Assembly: GCA_964525045.1 (NCBI GenBank)
Contig: CAZGFD010000002.1
Span: 124,001-188,000, forward strand
DNA from: G020348185 sp964525045
Lineage (GTDB): Bacteria; Nitrospirota; Nitrospiria; Nitrospirales; UBA8639
Length of the DNA: 64,000 nt
Direction of reading: 5' to 3'
Shown here: in pieces, positions 7,802-17,088 of the stretch
Layout of the letters: each line of letters begins with the position of its first letter
Position numbering within the stretch: position 1 is the stretch's first letter
Made by a program: the position numbers and the translations under genes
The notes under the pieces: generated by a model
Seen by the model: the letters and a program-made list of their open reading frames with translations, nothing else
What the model was told of the DNA's origin: nothing
Database searches by the model: none

Positions 7802-10800
7802 TCACCACTGAATTTTGCCCCATGCATCGCCTTCTTTGGGAATCTTGATTTTCGTTTCTCTAAGGATGGGGCTGGGGTGGATGGTCTTGCCTTCTTGATC
7901 AATCAATTTTGTGATCACCATTATTGCCGATGCGCCATCCTCGGTTATGGCTTGAATCTCCGTGACGATTTCGATGGTTGGGTAGGCCTTGAACATGAAT
8001 TTTACCTGATTGATTCTCCTCCCATCCATGCTCGTCGTTTGTTGGAGAGTAGAGAGATCGTGATTTTCGTACGCGGACCGAAAGTGATCTAATTTTTCTT
8101 CTAAATCTTTTATTTGCAAGGCCACTCGTTGTTGTTCTTTTTCGCGACGTTGACGTTCCACCTCTTCTTTTCTCTTGCCCTCTTCTAAGGCCGCAAGCCG
8201 TTCGGCCTCAGCTTCTTCCTGTTGACCTTTGACGTCCGCAAGGGCTTCTTTCTTTTGATCCAGCGCGGCTTTCAAACCAGTTACTTTCTTGTCTGACTCT
8301 TGTTTGAAGGACGCTTGCTGTTCCTCCAACTGCTGGTGGGCCGCCTTGATGGCCGCTGGGATCTCTTGGAGGTCGCGACGCTGCGCGGCTTCGAGCCTCC
8401 CTTCCGAAAGTCGGGCAGCCTCGGTGAGGGCGGCCGCTACCCTCGCAGACCGGGTTTGGGCGGAAGCCTGCTGGCGTGTCTGTTCGTCGCGGATCTGGTG
8501 CCGTAAGTCAGTGATCCCCTGCTCAGCGGCTTCGATTTGAAGCTCATTGCGAGCGGAATCCATCAAGGGGGTCATGTCCTGGATGGTAGCCAACAGCATG
8601 TCGGCTTCGCCCAGAAGGGTTTGCCGCTTCGCCTGGTGTTGGGCGCGTGCCTCTTCGAGCTCATGGTTGAGGCGGTCCAGATTGGATATGGACGCGGTGA
8701 CCTGTGCCTGTTGGTCTGCCTCTTCCTTCTCCTGTTGGGCTTGGGCTTCGGTCTCCCGACGTTTCACTTCTTCGATCACCCCTTTTGCCTCAGCCAGTGC
8801 GTTTGTCACCGTGGTTACCTTGGCTTCCAACTCTTGTTTGAAGGACATTTGCTGCTCGTCCAACTGTTGCTGGGCCGACTTGATGGCCGCCGAGATCTCT
8901 TGGAGGTCGCGACGCTGCGCGGATTTGAGCTTCCCTTGTGAAACTTGGGAAGCCTCCGTCAGGACGACCGCTACCCTCGCAGTGCGGGTTTGAGCGGAAG
9001 CCTGCTGACGTATCTGTTCGTCACGGATCTGCTGCCGTAAGTCCACGAGGCGCTGTTCGGCCGCTTCGAGTTGGTGCTGACTGTTCTCGGGATCCCGTGA
9101 GGGCGTCATGCCCAGGATCGTAGCCAATAACGTGTCGGCCTCGCCAAGGAGGGTTTGCCTCGCCCCCTCGTGTTGAGCGCGTGCCTCTTCGAGCTCATGG
9201 TTGAGGCGGTCCAGATTGGATATGGCCGTCGTGACCTGCGTCTGTCGGTCGGCCACTTCTTTCTCCTGCTGGGCTTCGGCTTGGGACCGGGCTTGGGTCT
9301 CCCGCCGTTTCGCTGCCTCAATCGCCCCTTTCGTCTCCGCCAAGGCTGCGGTCACCGTGGCTACTTTGGCTCCTATCTTTTTTTTAAAAGAACTTTGCTG
9401 GTCCTTTAATTGCTTTTGGGCGGTGATGACCTCTGCCCGACCCGTTTGGATTTGGTCACGCTGAGTGATATCGATTTCTCCCAGAATAGTGGTATCAGCT
9501 TGTTTGAGCGTCTCCTGGGTCTTTTGTGAGAGAATTTGCCGTATTTCCTGTTGGCGAGCCTTTTCTTGCTCGACCTCTTGGTCTAGGTTCACTAATCGCT
9601 TGGAAGCCCTCTCAATCTCTTGTCGATTACTCTCCTGGGCTGATTGGGAGCGAATTTTCTTTATTTGGGCTTGGAGGGTATCGATATCTGCAACAAGGGC
9701 TTGGGTAGTCTCCTGTTGCCTGGTGTCTTCATTTGTGTATTCCCGTAGTAGGTGTGCCAGGGCTTGGATCACAGCCTTACCCTGTTGGGGTTTTTCTTGT
9801 GCTTCAACGGGAGGGAGGGCAACTTCATCTTCTTTCTTTTCCCCTGGGGGGGGCAAGATATTAAGAATTAGGACAATGACTCCGACGAGGAACAAAGATC
9901 CTGTCAACCAGAAAGCTAGGGCCCGAATAGGATACGATCTTCTTCGGAATTGATCAGTGATCTTCGATGGGGGGGGATCACTCCCTACTGGGTGAGGCGG
10001 GGATGGTGTTTCGGTTTTGTATTCTGGCGCACTTGGGATCTTACCGGTGGGAGTAGGTGGCTCCCTTGAAGGTGGAGGAACAACGCTCGTGGAGTCCCCC
10101 CCCAGGTCTGTTGTTGCTAAAGACCCCAGTTTCAATTGGTGGTCTTTGAGGGTTTCTAACACCAATGTGGCATCATTAAGTCGTTCTCCTGAAGCTTTTT
10201 TGGTGAGCCCGCGTATTAAATATTGAAGCGATTGCGGGACGCTTGAGGGAAAGTTCAGTTCGATTTCGGCTTGTTCATAGGCAAGTTTGCCAACAATTGA
10301 GGCCCCGGCCAGGCCTTCGTAGGGGGTCTTCTCCGTAAGCATTTCATAGAACACAATGCCCAAGGAGAACAGGTCACTGCCAGCGTCCACTCGCTCCCCC
10401 TTGGCTTGCTCCGGTGACATATACTCCGGGGTGCCCATGATGGTTCCTGTCAATGTGGCGGAGGACTCATCTAACGCAGCCGCTATACCGAAATCCGTAA
10501 TCTTGACGTGGTCTTGTTCATCCACCAAAACATTTCCGGGTTTAATATCCCGATGAATAAGATTCTTTTGATGGGCGTAAGTGAGGGCCTTGGTTATTTC
10601 AATAGCGTAGTGCAGGGCTTTAGGGAGAGGAAGTGGACCACCTTCCCGGAGAATGTGCTTGAGATCCTGGCCGGGGAAGAATTCCATGACGATGTAATGG
10701 ATCTCCCCCTCCTCTTCCACAGCGTAAACTCGGACAATATTCGGATGGTCAAGCCTCGCCATCCCTCTCGCTTCGCCGAGGAATCGCTGGGCAAAAGAAG

Positions 10801-10948
10801 GATCCCCACTATAGTGGGCATGGAGCACCTTAATAGCGACTTCCCGTCTCAGGGTGAGATCGATAGCATGGAAGATCGTGCCCATTCCGCCACGGGCGAT
10901 CTCCCGTTGGATCTGATATTTCCCTGAGAAAATTCGCTCGTTCATCAA
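7802..10948 (-). CDS. Membrane Ser/Thr protein kinase with long repeated coiled coil
   Basis: The 1048-residue protein begins with a complete Hanks-type kinase (residues 10-270): glycine loop ARGGMG, VAIK Lys40, HRD Asp134, DFG Asp152 and GTPEYMSPEQ. A Pro-rich juxtamembrane segment and one membrane helix (about 341-365) follow. Then comes about 550 residues of Glu/Gln/Arg-rich predicted coiled coil containing two tandem ~180-residue repeats. The last ~100 residues (LDHFRSAYENHD to WGKIQW) form a compact domain with the look of an NTF2/SnoaL-like fold. The topology is N-terminus in the cytoplasm and coiled coil outside, as in PknB-type sensors, but without PASTA repeats. It lies directly upstream of the FHA-sigma-54 gene, its likely partner. 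Bacterial kinases of this type phosphorylate Thr residues that FHA domains read. Confidence 0.92.
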   Translation of the reverse strand: MMNERIFSGKYQIQREIARGGMGTIFHAIDLTLRREVAIKVLHAHYSGDPSFAQRFLGEARGMARLDHPNIVRVYAVEEEGEIHYIVMEFFPGQDLKHILREGGPLPLPKALHYAIEITKALTYAHQKNLIHRDIKPGNVLVDEQDHVKITDFGIAAALDESSATLTGTIMGTPEYMSPEQAKGERVDAGSDLFSLGIVFYEMLTEKTPYEGLAGASIVGKLAYEQAEIELNFPSSVPQSLQYLIRGLTKKASGERLNDATLVLETLKDHQLKLGSLATTDLGGDSTSVVPPPSREPPTPTGKIPSAPEYKTETPSPPHPVGSDPPPSKITDQFRRRSYPIRALAFWLTGSLFLVGVIVLILNILPPPGEKKEDEVALPPVEAQEKPQQGKAVIQALAHLLREYTNEDTRQQETTQALVADIDTLQAQIKKIRSQSAQESNRQEIERASKRLVNLDQEVEQEKARQQEIRQILSQKTQETLKQADTTILGEIDITQRDQIQTGRAEVITAQKQLKDQQSSFKKKIGAKVATVTAALAETKGAIEAAKRRETQARSQAEAQQEKEVADRQTQVTTAISNLDRLNHELEEARAQHEGARQTLLGEADTLLATILGMTPSRDPENSQHQLEAAEQRLVDLRQQIRDEQIRQQASAQTRTARVAVVLTEASQVSQGKLKSAQRRDLQEISAAIKSAQQQLDEQQMSFKQELEAKVTTVTNALAEAKGVIEEVKRRETEAQAQQEKEEADQQAQVTASISNLDRLNHELEEARAQHQAKRQTLLGEADMLLATIQDMTPLMDSARNELQIEAAEQGITDLRHQIRDEQTRQQASAQTRSARVAAALTEAARLSEGRLEAAQRRDLQEIPAAIKAAHQQLEEQQASFKQESDKKVTGLKAALDQKKEALADVKGQQEEAEAERLAALEEGKRKEEVERQRREKEQQRVALQIKDLEEKLDHFRSAYENHDLSTLQQTTSMDGRRINQVKFMFKAYPTIEIVTEIQAITEDGASAIMVITKLIDQEGKTIHPSPILRETKIKIPKEGDAWGKIQW
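8341..9418 (-). repeat. Tandem ~540-bp internal repeat within the kinase coiled coil
   Basis: Two direct copies occupy about 8874-9418 and 8341-8873, and a partial third copy continues to about 8230. Each encodes QQL-x-QQ-x-SFK, an NLDRLNHELEEARAQH block, a QTLLGEAD block and a QIRDEQ-RQQASAQTR block. The high identity over long blocks, and at DNA level (the shared stretch around GAGGTCGCGACGCTGCGCGG), indicates recent duplication and a length-variable ectodomain. The paralogous kinase at 11243-13243 has a single diverged copy. Confidence 0.8.
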
Positions 10949-10994
10949 AGAAAATCTTAGAAAATTGGGATTGACCTAGGAATTAGAAGACAAA

Positions 10995-11022
10995 AGTATA
11001 CTCCAATTTCATTGGAAAACAA
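10995..11022 (-). promoter_or_regulatory. Possible sigma-70-type promoter of the kinase-activator operon
   Basis: Read on the minus strand, TTGTTT (11022-11017) and TATACT (11000-10995) are separated by 16 nt, about 45 nt upstream of the kinase start. The spacer contains a short inverted repeat, CCAATGAAATTGG, which could be an operator. The -35 box is only a partial match. Confidence 0.35.
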
Positions 11023-11151
11023 GCATAGGCCCGGAAGGGCTTCATGTTTTAAGGCTCCCCTAAATACCTACGGGTGGCCCAATCGGGTTAGGAAAATTCG
11101 CTCTCTAGGATTGAACGCCAGAATTGGGGGCGAGAAGGCTAGTTTATGGAG

Positions 11152-11238
11152 TCAGTCATAATGATCCTGGAAGGGTGTGCGCAAGAAGGCGATCCCTCGA
11201 ATTGTTGCTGATTCGAAAGATATTTTGAATTCAATCAT
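11152..11238 (-). pseudogene. 5' remnant of a second FHA-sigma-54 activator gene
   Basis: Five nt after the stop of the second kinase a frame starts MIEFKISFESATIRGI and ends after 28 codons. The intact activator behind the first kinase starts MIEFKVFLESALIHRI, at the same distance from its kinase stop. The first ~16 codons are clearly homologous in protein and DNA, and the rest is lost. This is best explained by duplication of a kinase-activator unit followed by deletion of most of the second activator gene. Confidence 0.75.
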
Positions 11239-11242
11239 AGCT

Positions 11243-13243
11243 TCACCATTGAATTTTTCCCCATCGATCGCCTTCCTTCGGAATCTCGACTATCGTTTCT
11301 CTAATAATCGGGCTGGGCTTCACGTTCTTGCCATTTTTATCAATCAATTTTGTGATCAAAATTTTTGCCGATGCGCCTTCATTACTTATGGCTTGAACCT
11401 CCGTGTCAATTTCGATGATTGAGTAAACCTTGAACATAAGTTTTACCTGGTTGATTCTCCTCTCATCCATATCCGTCGTTTGTTGGAGGGTGAAGAGATC
11501 GTGATTTTCGTAGGCGACCCGAAAGTTATATAATATTTTTTCTAATTTTGTTCTTTGCGAGACAATGAGGGGTTGTTCTCTTTCGCGAGCTTGACCTACG
11601 GCTTTTGCAAGAGATTCCTTCTTCCGATTGAGCGCGGCTTTCAAAGCGCTAAATTTTTGGGTTGACTCTTGATTGAATGACGTTTGCTGCTCGTTCAACC
11701 GCTGTTGGGCGGCCTTAATGGCCGCCTGGATCTCTTGGAGGGAACGATGCTGCGTGTCTGTAAGTTTCAGTTTTGAGATTTGTGCAGCCTCGGTGAGCGT
11801 TGCCCCTACCCTCTGGGACCGTAGTGCCGAGGAAGACTGCTGTCGTGTGTGTTCTTCCCCTATTTGATGCTCTAGGTCGGCGAGGCGTTGCTCAGCGGCT
11901 TTGATTTGTTGCTGACTGCGCTCTATATCCAGCGAGGGGTCTATGGTATGGATATTGGCCAACAGTGTGTTCGTTTGGCCAAGCAGGGTTTGCCTTGTCG
12001 TGTTTTGCCTAGCGAGGTCATTGGTATAATCACGTTGTAACCCCTCTAGGGCTTGCATCACCCCTTTAACGGTTTGCGGTCGTTCTTTCGCCTCCTGACG
12101 AGGAGGCTCTACATCTTCTCCCGTTCTTTCTCCTATAAGAGGCCAGCGATTGAGGCCGAGAACCATCAGGCCGACGAGGATTAAGGAACCTGTCAATCCA
12201 AAAACCAGAGCCCGAATGGGAAACGGTCTTTTGGGAAGATGATCAGCTTGCTTCGGAGGAGGCCTACCACTTTTGGCTGGTTGAGGCAGAGATGGTGTTT
12301 CGATTTTGTCTTTTGGTGCACTTGGGGTCTTGCCGGGGGTTGTAGGTGCCGCCTTTGAAAGCGGGGAAAGAACCATCGTGGGGACATCTTCCAGCTCTGT
12401 TGGTGATGAAGATTTCAGTTTCTCTTGGTGGTCTTTGAGGGTTTCTAACACCAAGGCGGCATCCTTGGGCCGGCCTTCTGATTCCTTTCTGGTAAGCCCG
12501 CGTATTAAATATTGAAGCGACAGGGGAATGCTTGATGGAAAGACCAGACCTAGTTCGGCTTGATCATGGGCAAGTTTGCCAACTATCGAGGCCCCAGTCA
12601 GACCTTCATAGGGAGTTTTCCCCGTGAGCATTTCATAGAACACGATGCCTAAGGAATACAGATCACTGCCAGCGTCCACACGCTCCCCTTTGGCTTGCTC
12701 CGGTGACATATACTCGGGGGTGCCCATGACGGTCCCTGCCGCTGTCACACCTGGCTCATCTAAAACAGCCACTATGCCAAAATCCGTAATTTTGATGTTG
12801 TCTTGATCGTCCACCAAAATATTTCCGGGTTTTATATCCCGATGAACAATATTCTTTTGATGGGCGTAAGCGAGGCCCTTCGTTATCTCACTTGCAATAT
12901 GCAAAGCTTTTCGGAGAGGCAGGGGTCTATGTTCCCGGAGAAGGTGTTTAAGATCCTGAGCGGGGAAGTATTCCATGACGATATAATGGCCCCCTTCCTC
13001 CTGTTCCACTGCGTAAATTCGGACGATATTCGGATGGTCAAGCCTTGCTAACCCTCTCGCTTCTTGAAGGAATCGCTGGTCAAAAGAAGGATCTCCCCCA
13101 TACTTTTTATGGAGCACCTTAATAGCGACTTCGCGTCTCAGGCTGAGATCAATGGCATGGTAGACCATCCCCATTCCGCCACTGGCGATCTCACCTAGGA
13201 TCCTGTATTTTCCTGAAAAGATTCGCTCTTCCATAACCAGCAT
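11243..13243 (-). CDS. Paralogous membrane Ser/Thr protein kinase, shorter coiled coil
   Basis: This 666-residue paralogue of the neighbouring kinase has the same order of parts. The kinase domain covers residues 12-272 (Lys42; HRD; DFG; GTPEYMSPEQ), followed by a Pro-rich stretch and one membrane helix (about 343-364). The coiled coil is shorter (about 390-560), and the same C-terminal ~100-residue domain ends in GDRWGKIQW. All catalytic residues are kept, so it should be active. Kinase and C-terminal domains are much better conserved between the two than the coiled coil, which suggests that different signals are sensed through the outer part. Met4 is an alternative start and aligns with the start of the other kinase. 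Its own activator gene is reduced to a remnant, so it may act on the single remaining FHA activator or on the FHA transglycosylase. Confidence 0.92.
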   Translation of the reverse strand: MLVMEERIFSGKYRILGEIASGGMGMVYHAIDLSLRREVAIKVLHKKYGGDPSFDQRFLQEARGLARLDHPNIVRIYAVEQEEGGHYIVMEYFPAQDLKHLLREHRPLPLRKALHIASEITKGLAYAHQKNIVHRDIKPGNILVDDQDNIKITDFGIVAVLDEPGVTAAGTVMGTPEYMSPEQAKGERVDAGSDLYSLGIVFYEMLTGKTPYEGLTGASIVGKLAHDQAELGLVFPSSIPLSLQYLIRGLTRKESEGRPKDAALVLETLKDHQEKLKSSSPTELEDVPTMVLSPLSKAAPTTPGKTPSAPKDKIETPSLPQPAKSGRPPPKQADHLPKRPFPIRALVFGLTGSLILVGLMVLGLNRWPLIGERTGEDVEPPRQEAKERPQTVKGVMQALEGLQRDYTNDLARQNTTRQTLLGQTNTLLANIHTIDPSLDIERSQQQIKAAEQRLADLEHQIGEEHTRQQSSSALRSQRVGATLTEAAQISKLKLTDTQHRSLQEIQAAIKAAQQRLNEQQTSFNQESTQKFSALKAALNRKKESLAKAVGQAREREQPLIVSQRTKLEKILYNFRVAYENHDLFTLQQTTDMDERRINQVKLMFKVYSIIEIDTEVQAISNEGASAKILITKLIDKNGKNVKPSPIIRETIVEIPKEGDRWGKIQW

Positions 13244-13317
13244 TGACCCGATCTAGCTAGGAACCCTTTTCAGCTATCCCATAGTACCGAAAAGGAAAAA
13301 CCAAGACCAAGAGCCCA

Positions 13318-14721
13318 TCAATTGGACCAAGAATACCCGAATCCCCAAATTAAGGATTCATCGGTTTGTGCTTTTCCCGGTTCGGGCTCGCTGTTGAACC
13401 GCCAATCGTACTCTAACTTCAAATATAAGTTACTGTACACCTCAACACGGACGCCTTGTTCAAACACCAACCGGATAGCGCTGCTCCCTTGGTCCCCAAA
13501 GTCTCGGTACCCCTGCTGATTGTGAAAAACGGTGACGTTGTCGGACCAGATATCCTTTTCCCATCTCAAACCCCATGCCCAGGTAGGAGTGACTGTCTCT
13601 CCCGTCTCCACAAAATCTTCATAAACCCAGGCCGGTCCCGTGTAGCCTTTCAATTTATGACTGTCCTGTTCAAAAAATTGATACCCAAGCCCGGCACCTA
13701 ATGTCGCACGAGCATTCAACCCCTGAAATTGGTCCTGCTCCAGAAAATTAAAGACCGGCATAAACAGTTTCTTGTTAAAGAAATAATCATACCGAAGATT
13801 GAGCCGGGCATTGTTTGCGGTCTCCTCTCCATCCGCTGATGCAAAATTATATTTACCGTCGGTATGGAAACGGTGACGTTTTGTCCAGACGGTAAAAAGA
13901 ATCGATGCGTTAAGAGCCGAAGTATTCGTATTACCCGTTAAACGGCTTCCTCCAAGGTCAAAGGCGCTATCATAGCGACGTTCCGGAATATTGATACTCC
14001 GGACATTCCTCAGTGAAAAATCATTGGTATTTCTCAGAGTTTTCATTTCCTCTCGTGTGGTATGCTCAAATTCATGTACATCCCTTTCATCTATGTCTTT
14101 TTCCCACACCTCTACGGTTAGAGGATCTTGCGTAATGATCATCTCAACGTCTTCCCATTTAATGATGAGATCATCCCCTTCAGTATGTGAGGATTCGACC
14201 TTGAGTTCTTCATCCTCCATGGAAACAATTTTTCCGGTGAGATGAGACCCATCTTTGAGAAAAATTTCATCGGGATCTTTTTCGGTGACTGTGGTATCCG
14301 GTCCGGCATTAACCCTCACAATCGACTTCAGCTCGATGACCTTTGATGTCTCCAAGATGTCGGACTTTAATTTGAGAAATCCAGGCTCATGCATTTCAGC
14401 AATTCCCGTGACCTGGTCTCCCTTTCCCAGGGTTATAGTGACAGGTTCTTCGGTGGCGAATCCTTCGACCTGCCCCCATTTGAAAAGGATGGGATTGCTG
14501 AGACTCGCGGCCGCTCTGGCCTTAAGGACTCCACCCTTCATGCCAATGATTTCTCCATACAGCATACTGCCATTCTTTAATTTGAATTGACCCAGGACTT
14601 CGGCATGAAGCAGACTACCCGTGTGAACCAACAGTAAGGCCAGTAGACCAATGAATAGTTTCCCTTTCAATGCTTCTCCGATTCTTCTAATGATCAACGC
14701 GGGAAATACTGAACAATACAA
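13318..14721 (-). CDS. DUF481 (YdiY-like) outer-membrane protein with Sm-like repeats
   Basis: The 467-residue protein has an N-terminal signal segment (LFIGLLALLLVHTGSLLHA, ending about residue 40). Three similar small beta modules follow (LKNGSMLYGEIIGMKGG; LGKGDQVTGIAEM; FLKDGSHLTGKIVSMED). Each resembles the short strand-rich unit found before DUF481 barrels. From about residue 245 to the end it has the alternating aromatic and hydrophobic strands of a DUF481 barrel, with DLGGSRLTGNTNTSALNAS, RYDYFFNKKLFMP and a C-terminal aromatic residue region (WGFGYSWSN). It is predicted to sit in the outer membrane; the physiological role of the family is unclear. The start may be a little further in (MKGKLF-like context), since the first 15 residues are not typical of a signal peptide. 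Confidence 0.85.
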   Translation of the reverse strand: MYCSVFPALIIRRIGEALKGKLFIGLLALLLVHTGSLLHAEVLGQFKLKNGSMLYGEIIGMKGGVLKARAAASLSNPILFKWGQVEGFATEEPVTITLGKGDQVTGIAEMHEPGFLKLKSDILETSKVIELKSIVRVNAGPDTTVTEKDPDEIFLKDGSHLTGKIVSMEDEELKVESSHTEGDDLIIKWEDVEMIITQDPLTVEVWEKDIDERDVHEFEHTTREEMKTLRNTNDFSLRNVRSINIPERRYDSAFDLGGSRLTGNTNTSALNASILFTVWTKRHRFHTDGKYNFASADGEETANNARLNLRYDYFFNKKLFMPVFNFLEQDQFQGLNARATLGAGLGYQFFEQDSHKLKGYTGPAWVYEDFVETGETVTPTWAWGLRWEKDIWSDNVTVFHNQQGYRDFGDQGSSAIRLVFEQGVRVEVYSNLYLKLEYDWRFNSEPEPGKAQTDESLIWGFGYSWSN

Positions 14722-15052
14722 AGACTAGAAAATGAGAAAAAATTTCAAAACGGACAACTATACGAAAGAAACATAGGCTAAAGCAAAATTCTTATAACCA
14801 AACACCTACATTCATCGATCAGCATGAGAAAAACTTCTACAACAAGGGGCAAACCCTACTGATAAAGCCCTCGGATAAGACAATGATTCCGGTTTGTGAA
14901 TTTCCACCGGGATTGAATGAAGTTGTGGTATGGTCAGAAATTGAGAAAAATGATGCTTACCAGGTTATTGATGTACTCAAATACTCAGGAAATCTTGACG
15001 ATGGGGGACGGGCAGCCACCACACCAATAGGAGGGCAGAAGGCGCTATTTTC
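14722..15052 (+). other. Divergent intergenic region
   Basis: It separates the DUF481 gene (minus) from MarC (plus). An ORF at 14883-15086 would overlap the start of MarC in another frame; it has no good ribosome binding site and no recognisable family, so I do not call it. GGAGGGCAGAAGG just before 15053 may include the MarC ribosome binding site. Confidence 0.3.
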
Positions 15053-15685
15053 ATGTTTATCGAAAAATATATTAGGGACGCATTGATGCTATGGACGACA
15101 ATTGATCCGATTGGCACCCTCTCCTTGTTTGCCGCTTTGACGGCGGGGCTCACAGAGGAAATCCGAAAGAAGACTGCATTCAAGGCAACCCTCTATGCCA
15201 CGGCCATTCTTATCGGTTCAATGGTGATCGGACAGATCTTTCTGGGCGGGTTGGGAATTCAACTTGTCTCCCTTCAAATTGCGGGCGGAATCATTCTTTT
15301 TCTTTTCGGACTCCAAATGATTTTTGGAACCGCAGGGCAATCCTCTCCTCAACCTGAACAAGACCACGATCTAGCCGTTTTTCCGTTGGCAGTGCCTTCC
15401 ATTGCCAGCCCTGGAGCCATCATGGCGATTATCGTCTTAACGGACAATAACACATTTCCCGTCTCCACTCAGTTAGGTACCACCCTCATCTTGCTCATTA
15501 TACTTGGGGTAACCTATGTGTTTATGCTTGCCGCAACTCCCATTTTACGCATCATCGGGAAAAATGGCGCGGCGATTTTGATCAGGGTCATGGGAATGAT
15601 CCTTGCGGCTCTTTCCGTTGAACTGGTGTTAGGGGCGCTGGGGCTTGAGAAATGGACGACGGCAACCCATGGATTATTTTCTTAG
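15053..15685 (+). CDS. MarC family integral membrane protein
   Basis: The 210-residue protein has six predicted membrane helices and the family hallmarks. It opens with a DPIGTLSLFAALTAG helix (the usual form is DPxGxxPxFxxLT), has GIQLVSLQIAGGIILFLFGLQM in the middle, the FPLAVPSIASPGAIM loop, and ends with a GMILAALSVELVLGAL helix. MarC proteins were once linked to multiple antibiotic resistance, but that role was not supported later and the substrate is unknown. The gene stands alone between a divergent barrel gene and a convergent lipoprotein gene. Confidence 0.93.
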   Translation: MFIEKYIRDALMLWTTIDPIGTLSLFAALTAGLTEEIRKKTAFKATLYATAILIGSMVIGQIFLGGLGIQLVSLQIAGGIILFLFGLQMIFGTAGQSSPQPEQDHDLAVFPLAVPSIASPGAIMAIIVLTDNNTFPVSTQLGTTLILLIILGVTYVFMLAATPILRIIGKNGAAILIRVMGMILAALSVELVLGALGLEKWTTATHGLFS

Positions 15686-15735
15686 GCGAGAGAGGTTGAT
15701 TGTCCCGAAAGGGGTAACAAAGGAAAGCCTTGTCC

Positions 15736-17088
15736 CTATTCTTCCGGATCTTCCTTTTTCAGTCTCGTAGCGGGCTGTTCCCAATCCAGCCAAATAATCT
15801 CGTCGTAGGCGATGGGGTTCTCAATAAGGAAAAGTACGATTCGAAATCCGTCAGTATAATAGAGATCATTGGTATAGTTGAACTTCGGTGCCGACTTGGT
15901 TGAAATACCCACACCCCCGACGAATCCGACTCGCTCCAAAAATTGAGATACGAGCAGGTCCAGCCCCACATAGGTCCGCGCCTCATCCACGATTGGATCG
16001 ATTTTGTGCGTCACCATCGTTTTACCAGATAGTTTGACACCGATATCGCGACTGATCTGACCAACCCATACGGGGGTCCCTTCAAAATTTACCGGAGCCC
16101 GCCACAGGCGCAGATGATTGCGTTCGTCCACGGAAGCTCTGGCTTTTTGGAACGCGGCATCCTGGGATCGGTCAAAAAGATATAATGGTGAAACGGGTGA
16201 AGTCCGATAACGAGAACCAAAGACGGTTGATATGGCAGTCCGTAAGGTCGTTTCGGCACTGATCGTTTCGGTCAAATCCCACCCTCTTCGAACCAGCGTA
16301 ACCATAACATGCCGCCCTTCACCCACAATGACAAGGTTCAAGGGATCTCCAGAGGTTGTTCGATCACCTCCTAAGGCACAACAAGGAAGTGTCGTGAGAT
16401 AGGCACGTAACCCATCGAGATCGAGATTCTGGATTTCGTCTGGTTCATACAGGGCATCTTGATTTCTTCGCATGAAATCTGCCTGAAACCCAGGAACCGG
16501 CAAGACAAAGTCAAAATCGTAAATTTTTTGATCTCCGAGCAGCTGGACCGCAAAGACCTTTACCCCGGGATCAAAATTCGTATATACATACCCCGAAGCC
16601 GTGATTCCCGGCGGAAGACTGAGTGGAATATGCTGATCATAAAAATATTGCATCTTTTCGTCTGAGCGTCTTTCTCCAAACCTGCGGCTTTTCCACGCCG
16701 CTTCCGATGGGGAGAAATAGTCCCGATCAACGCTAAGAAGCATGAGCAGCAGCTCTTGCTTGGACCCATTTTCAATCTCTAACCAAATTGGTTGGATATC
16801 CCTCTTTGCGAGCGGTGCCGCGAAGACTTGCTCACTCTCCTCAGCGCTCAAAATTACCGCCGATACCTGGATTGCCCCCTCTCTCTGGGATTGGGCCCGG
16901 GCAAGAAATTCAGTTGGAATGGAGGAAGGCGGGCTATAACTAGTACAACCGATCAGAAACACCATGCCGAGCAGGCAATAGGTGGCTAGGGGACGCGGGC
17001 AGATTTGAATTAACTTTTTCCTTTGCTTCTGAAAGGATAGGTAAAGTCTTTCGAATTTAATTTTTCCTTTCATCGGTGACCGTTTCAC
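15736..17088 (-). CDS. LssY_C-domain lipoprotein
   Basis: A hydrophobic segment followed by the lipobox LIGC (Cys about residue 48) marks a lipoprotein. The C-terminal half carries the LssY_C pattern: LFDRSQDAAFQKARASVDERNH, then LRLWRAP, PVWVGQISRDIGVKL, THKIDPIVDEAR and YYTDGFRIVLFL. LssY_C domains occur at the end of PAP2-family phosphatases and alone; function is not established. The N-terminal half (about 60-230) is a beta-rich region without a family I know. It overlaps the upstream AsmA-like gene by 32 nt, so the two are translationally coupled. GTG at 17088 has AAGGAGA almost touching it, while ATG at 17073 is farther than usual from it, so the exact start is open. Confidence 0.82.
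   Translation of the reverse strand: MKRSPMKGKIKFERLYLSFQKQRKKLIQICPRPLATYCLLGMVFLIGCTSYSPPSSIPTEFLARAQSQREGAIQVSAVILSAEESEQVFAAPLAKRDIQPIWLEIENGSKQELLLMLLSVDRDYFSPSEAAWKSRRFGERRSDEKMQYFYDQHIPLSLPPGITASGYVYTNFDPGVKVFAVQLLGDQKIYDFDFVLPVPGFQADFMRRNQDALYEPDEIQNLDLDGLRAYLTTLPCCALGGDRTTSGDPLNLVIVGEGRHVMVTLVRRGWDLTETISAETTLRTAISTVFGSRYRTSPVSPLYLFDRSQDAAFQKARASVDERNHLRLWRAPVNFEGTPVWVGQISRDIGVKLSGKTMVTHKIDPIVDEARTYVGLDLLVSQFLERVGFVGGVGISTKSAPKFNYTNDLYYTDGFRIVLFLIENPIAYDEIIWLDWEQPATRLKKEDPEE

Noticed and set aside
8289..9953. Several long plus-strand frames opposite the kinase gene
   Set aside because: They are antisense shadows of the repetitive coiled-coil coding sequence.
13256..13303. CCTTTTC/GAAAAGG stem as terminator of the DUF481 gene
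   Set aside because: The T-run is before, not after, the stem on the relevant strand.
14883..15086. 67-codon frame before MarC
   Set aside because: Overlaps the MarC start in another frame and has no convincing ribosome binding site or homology.
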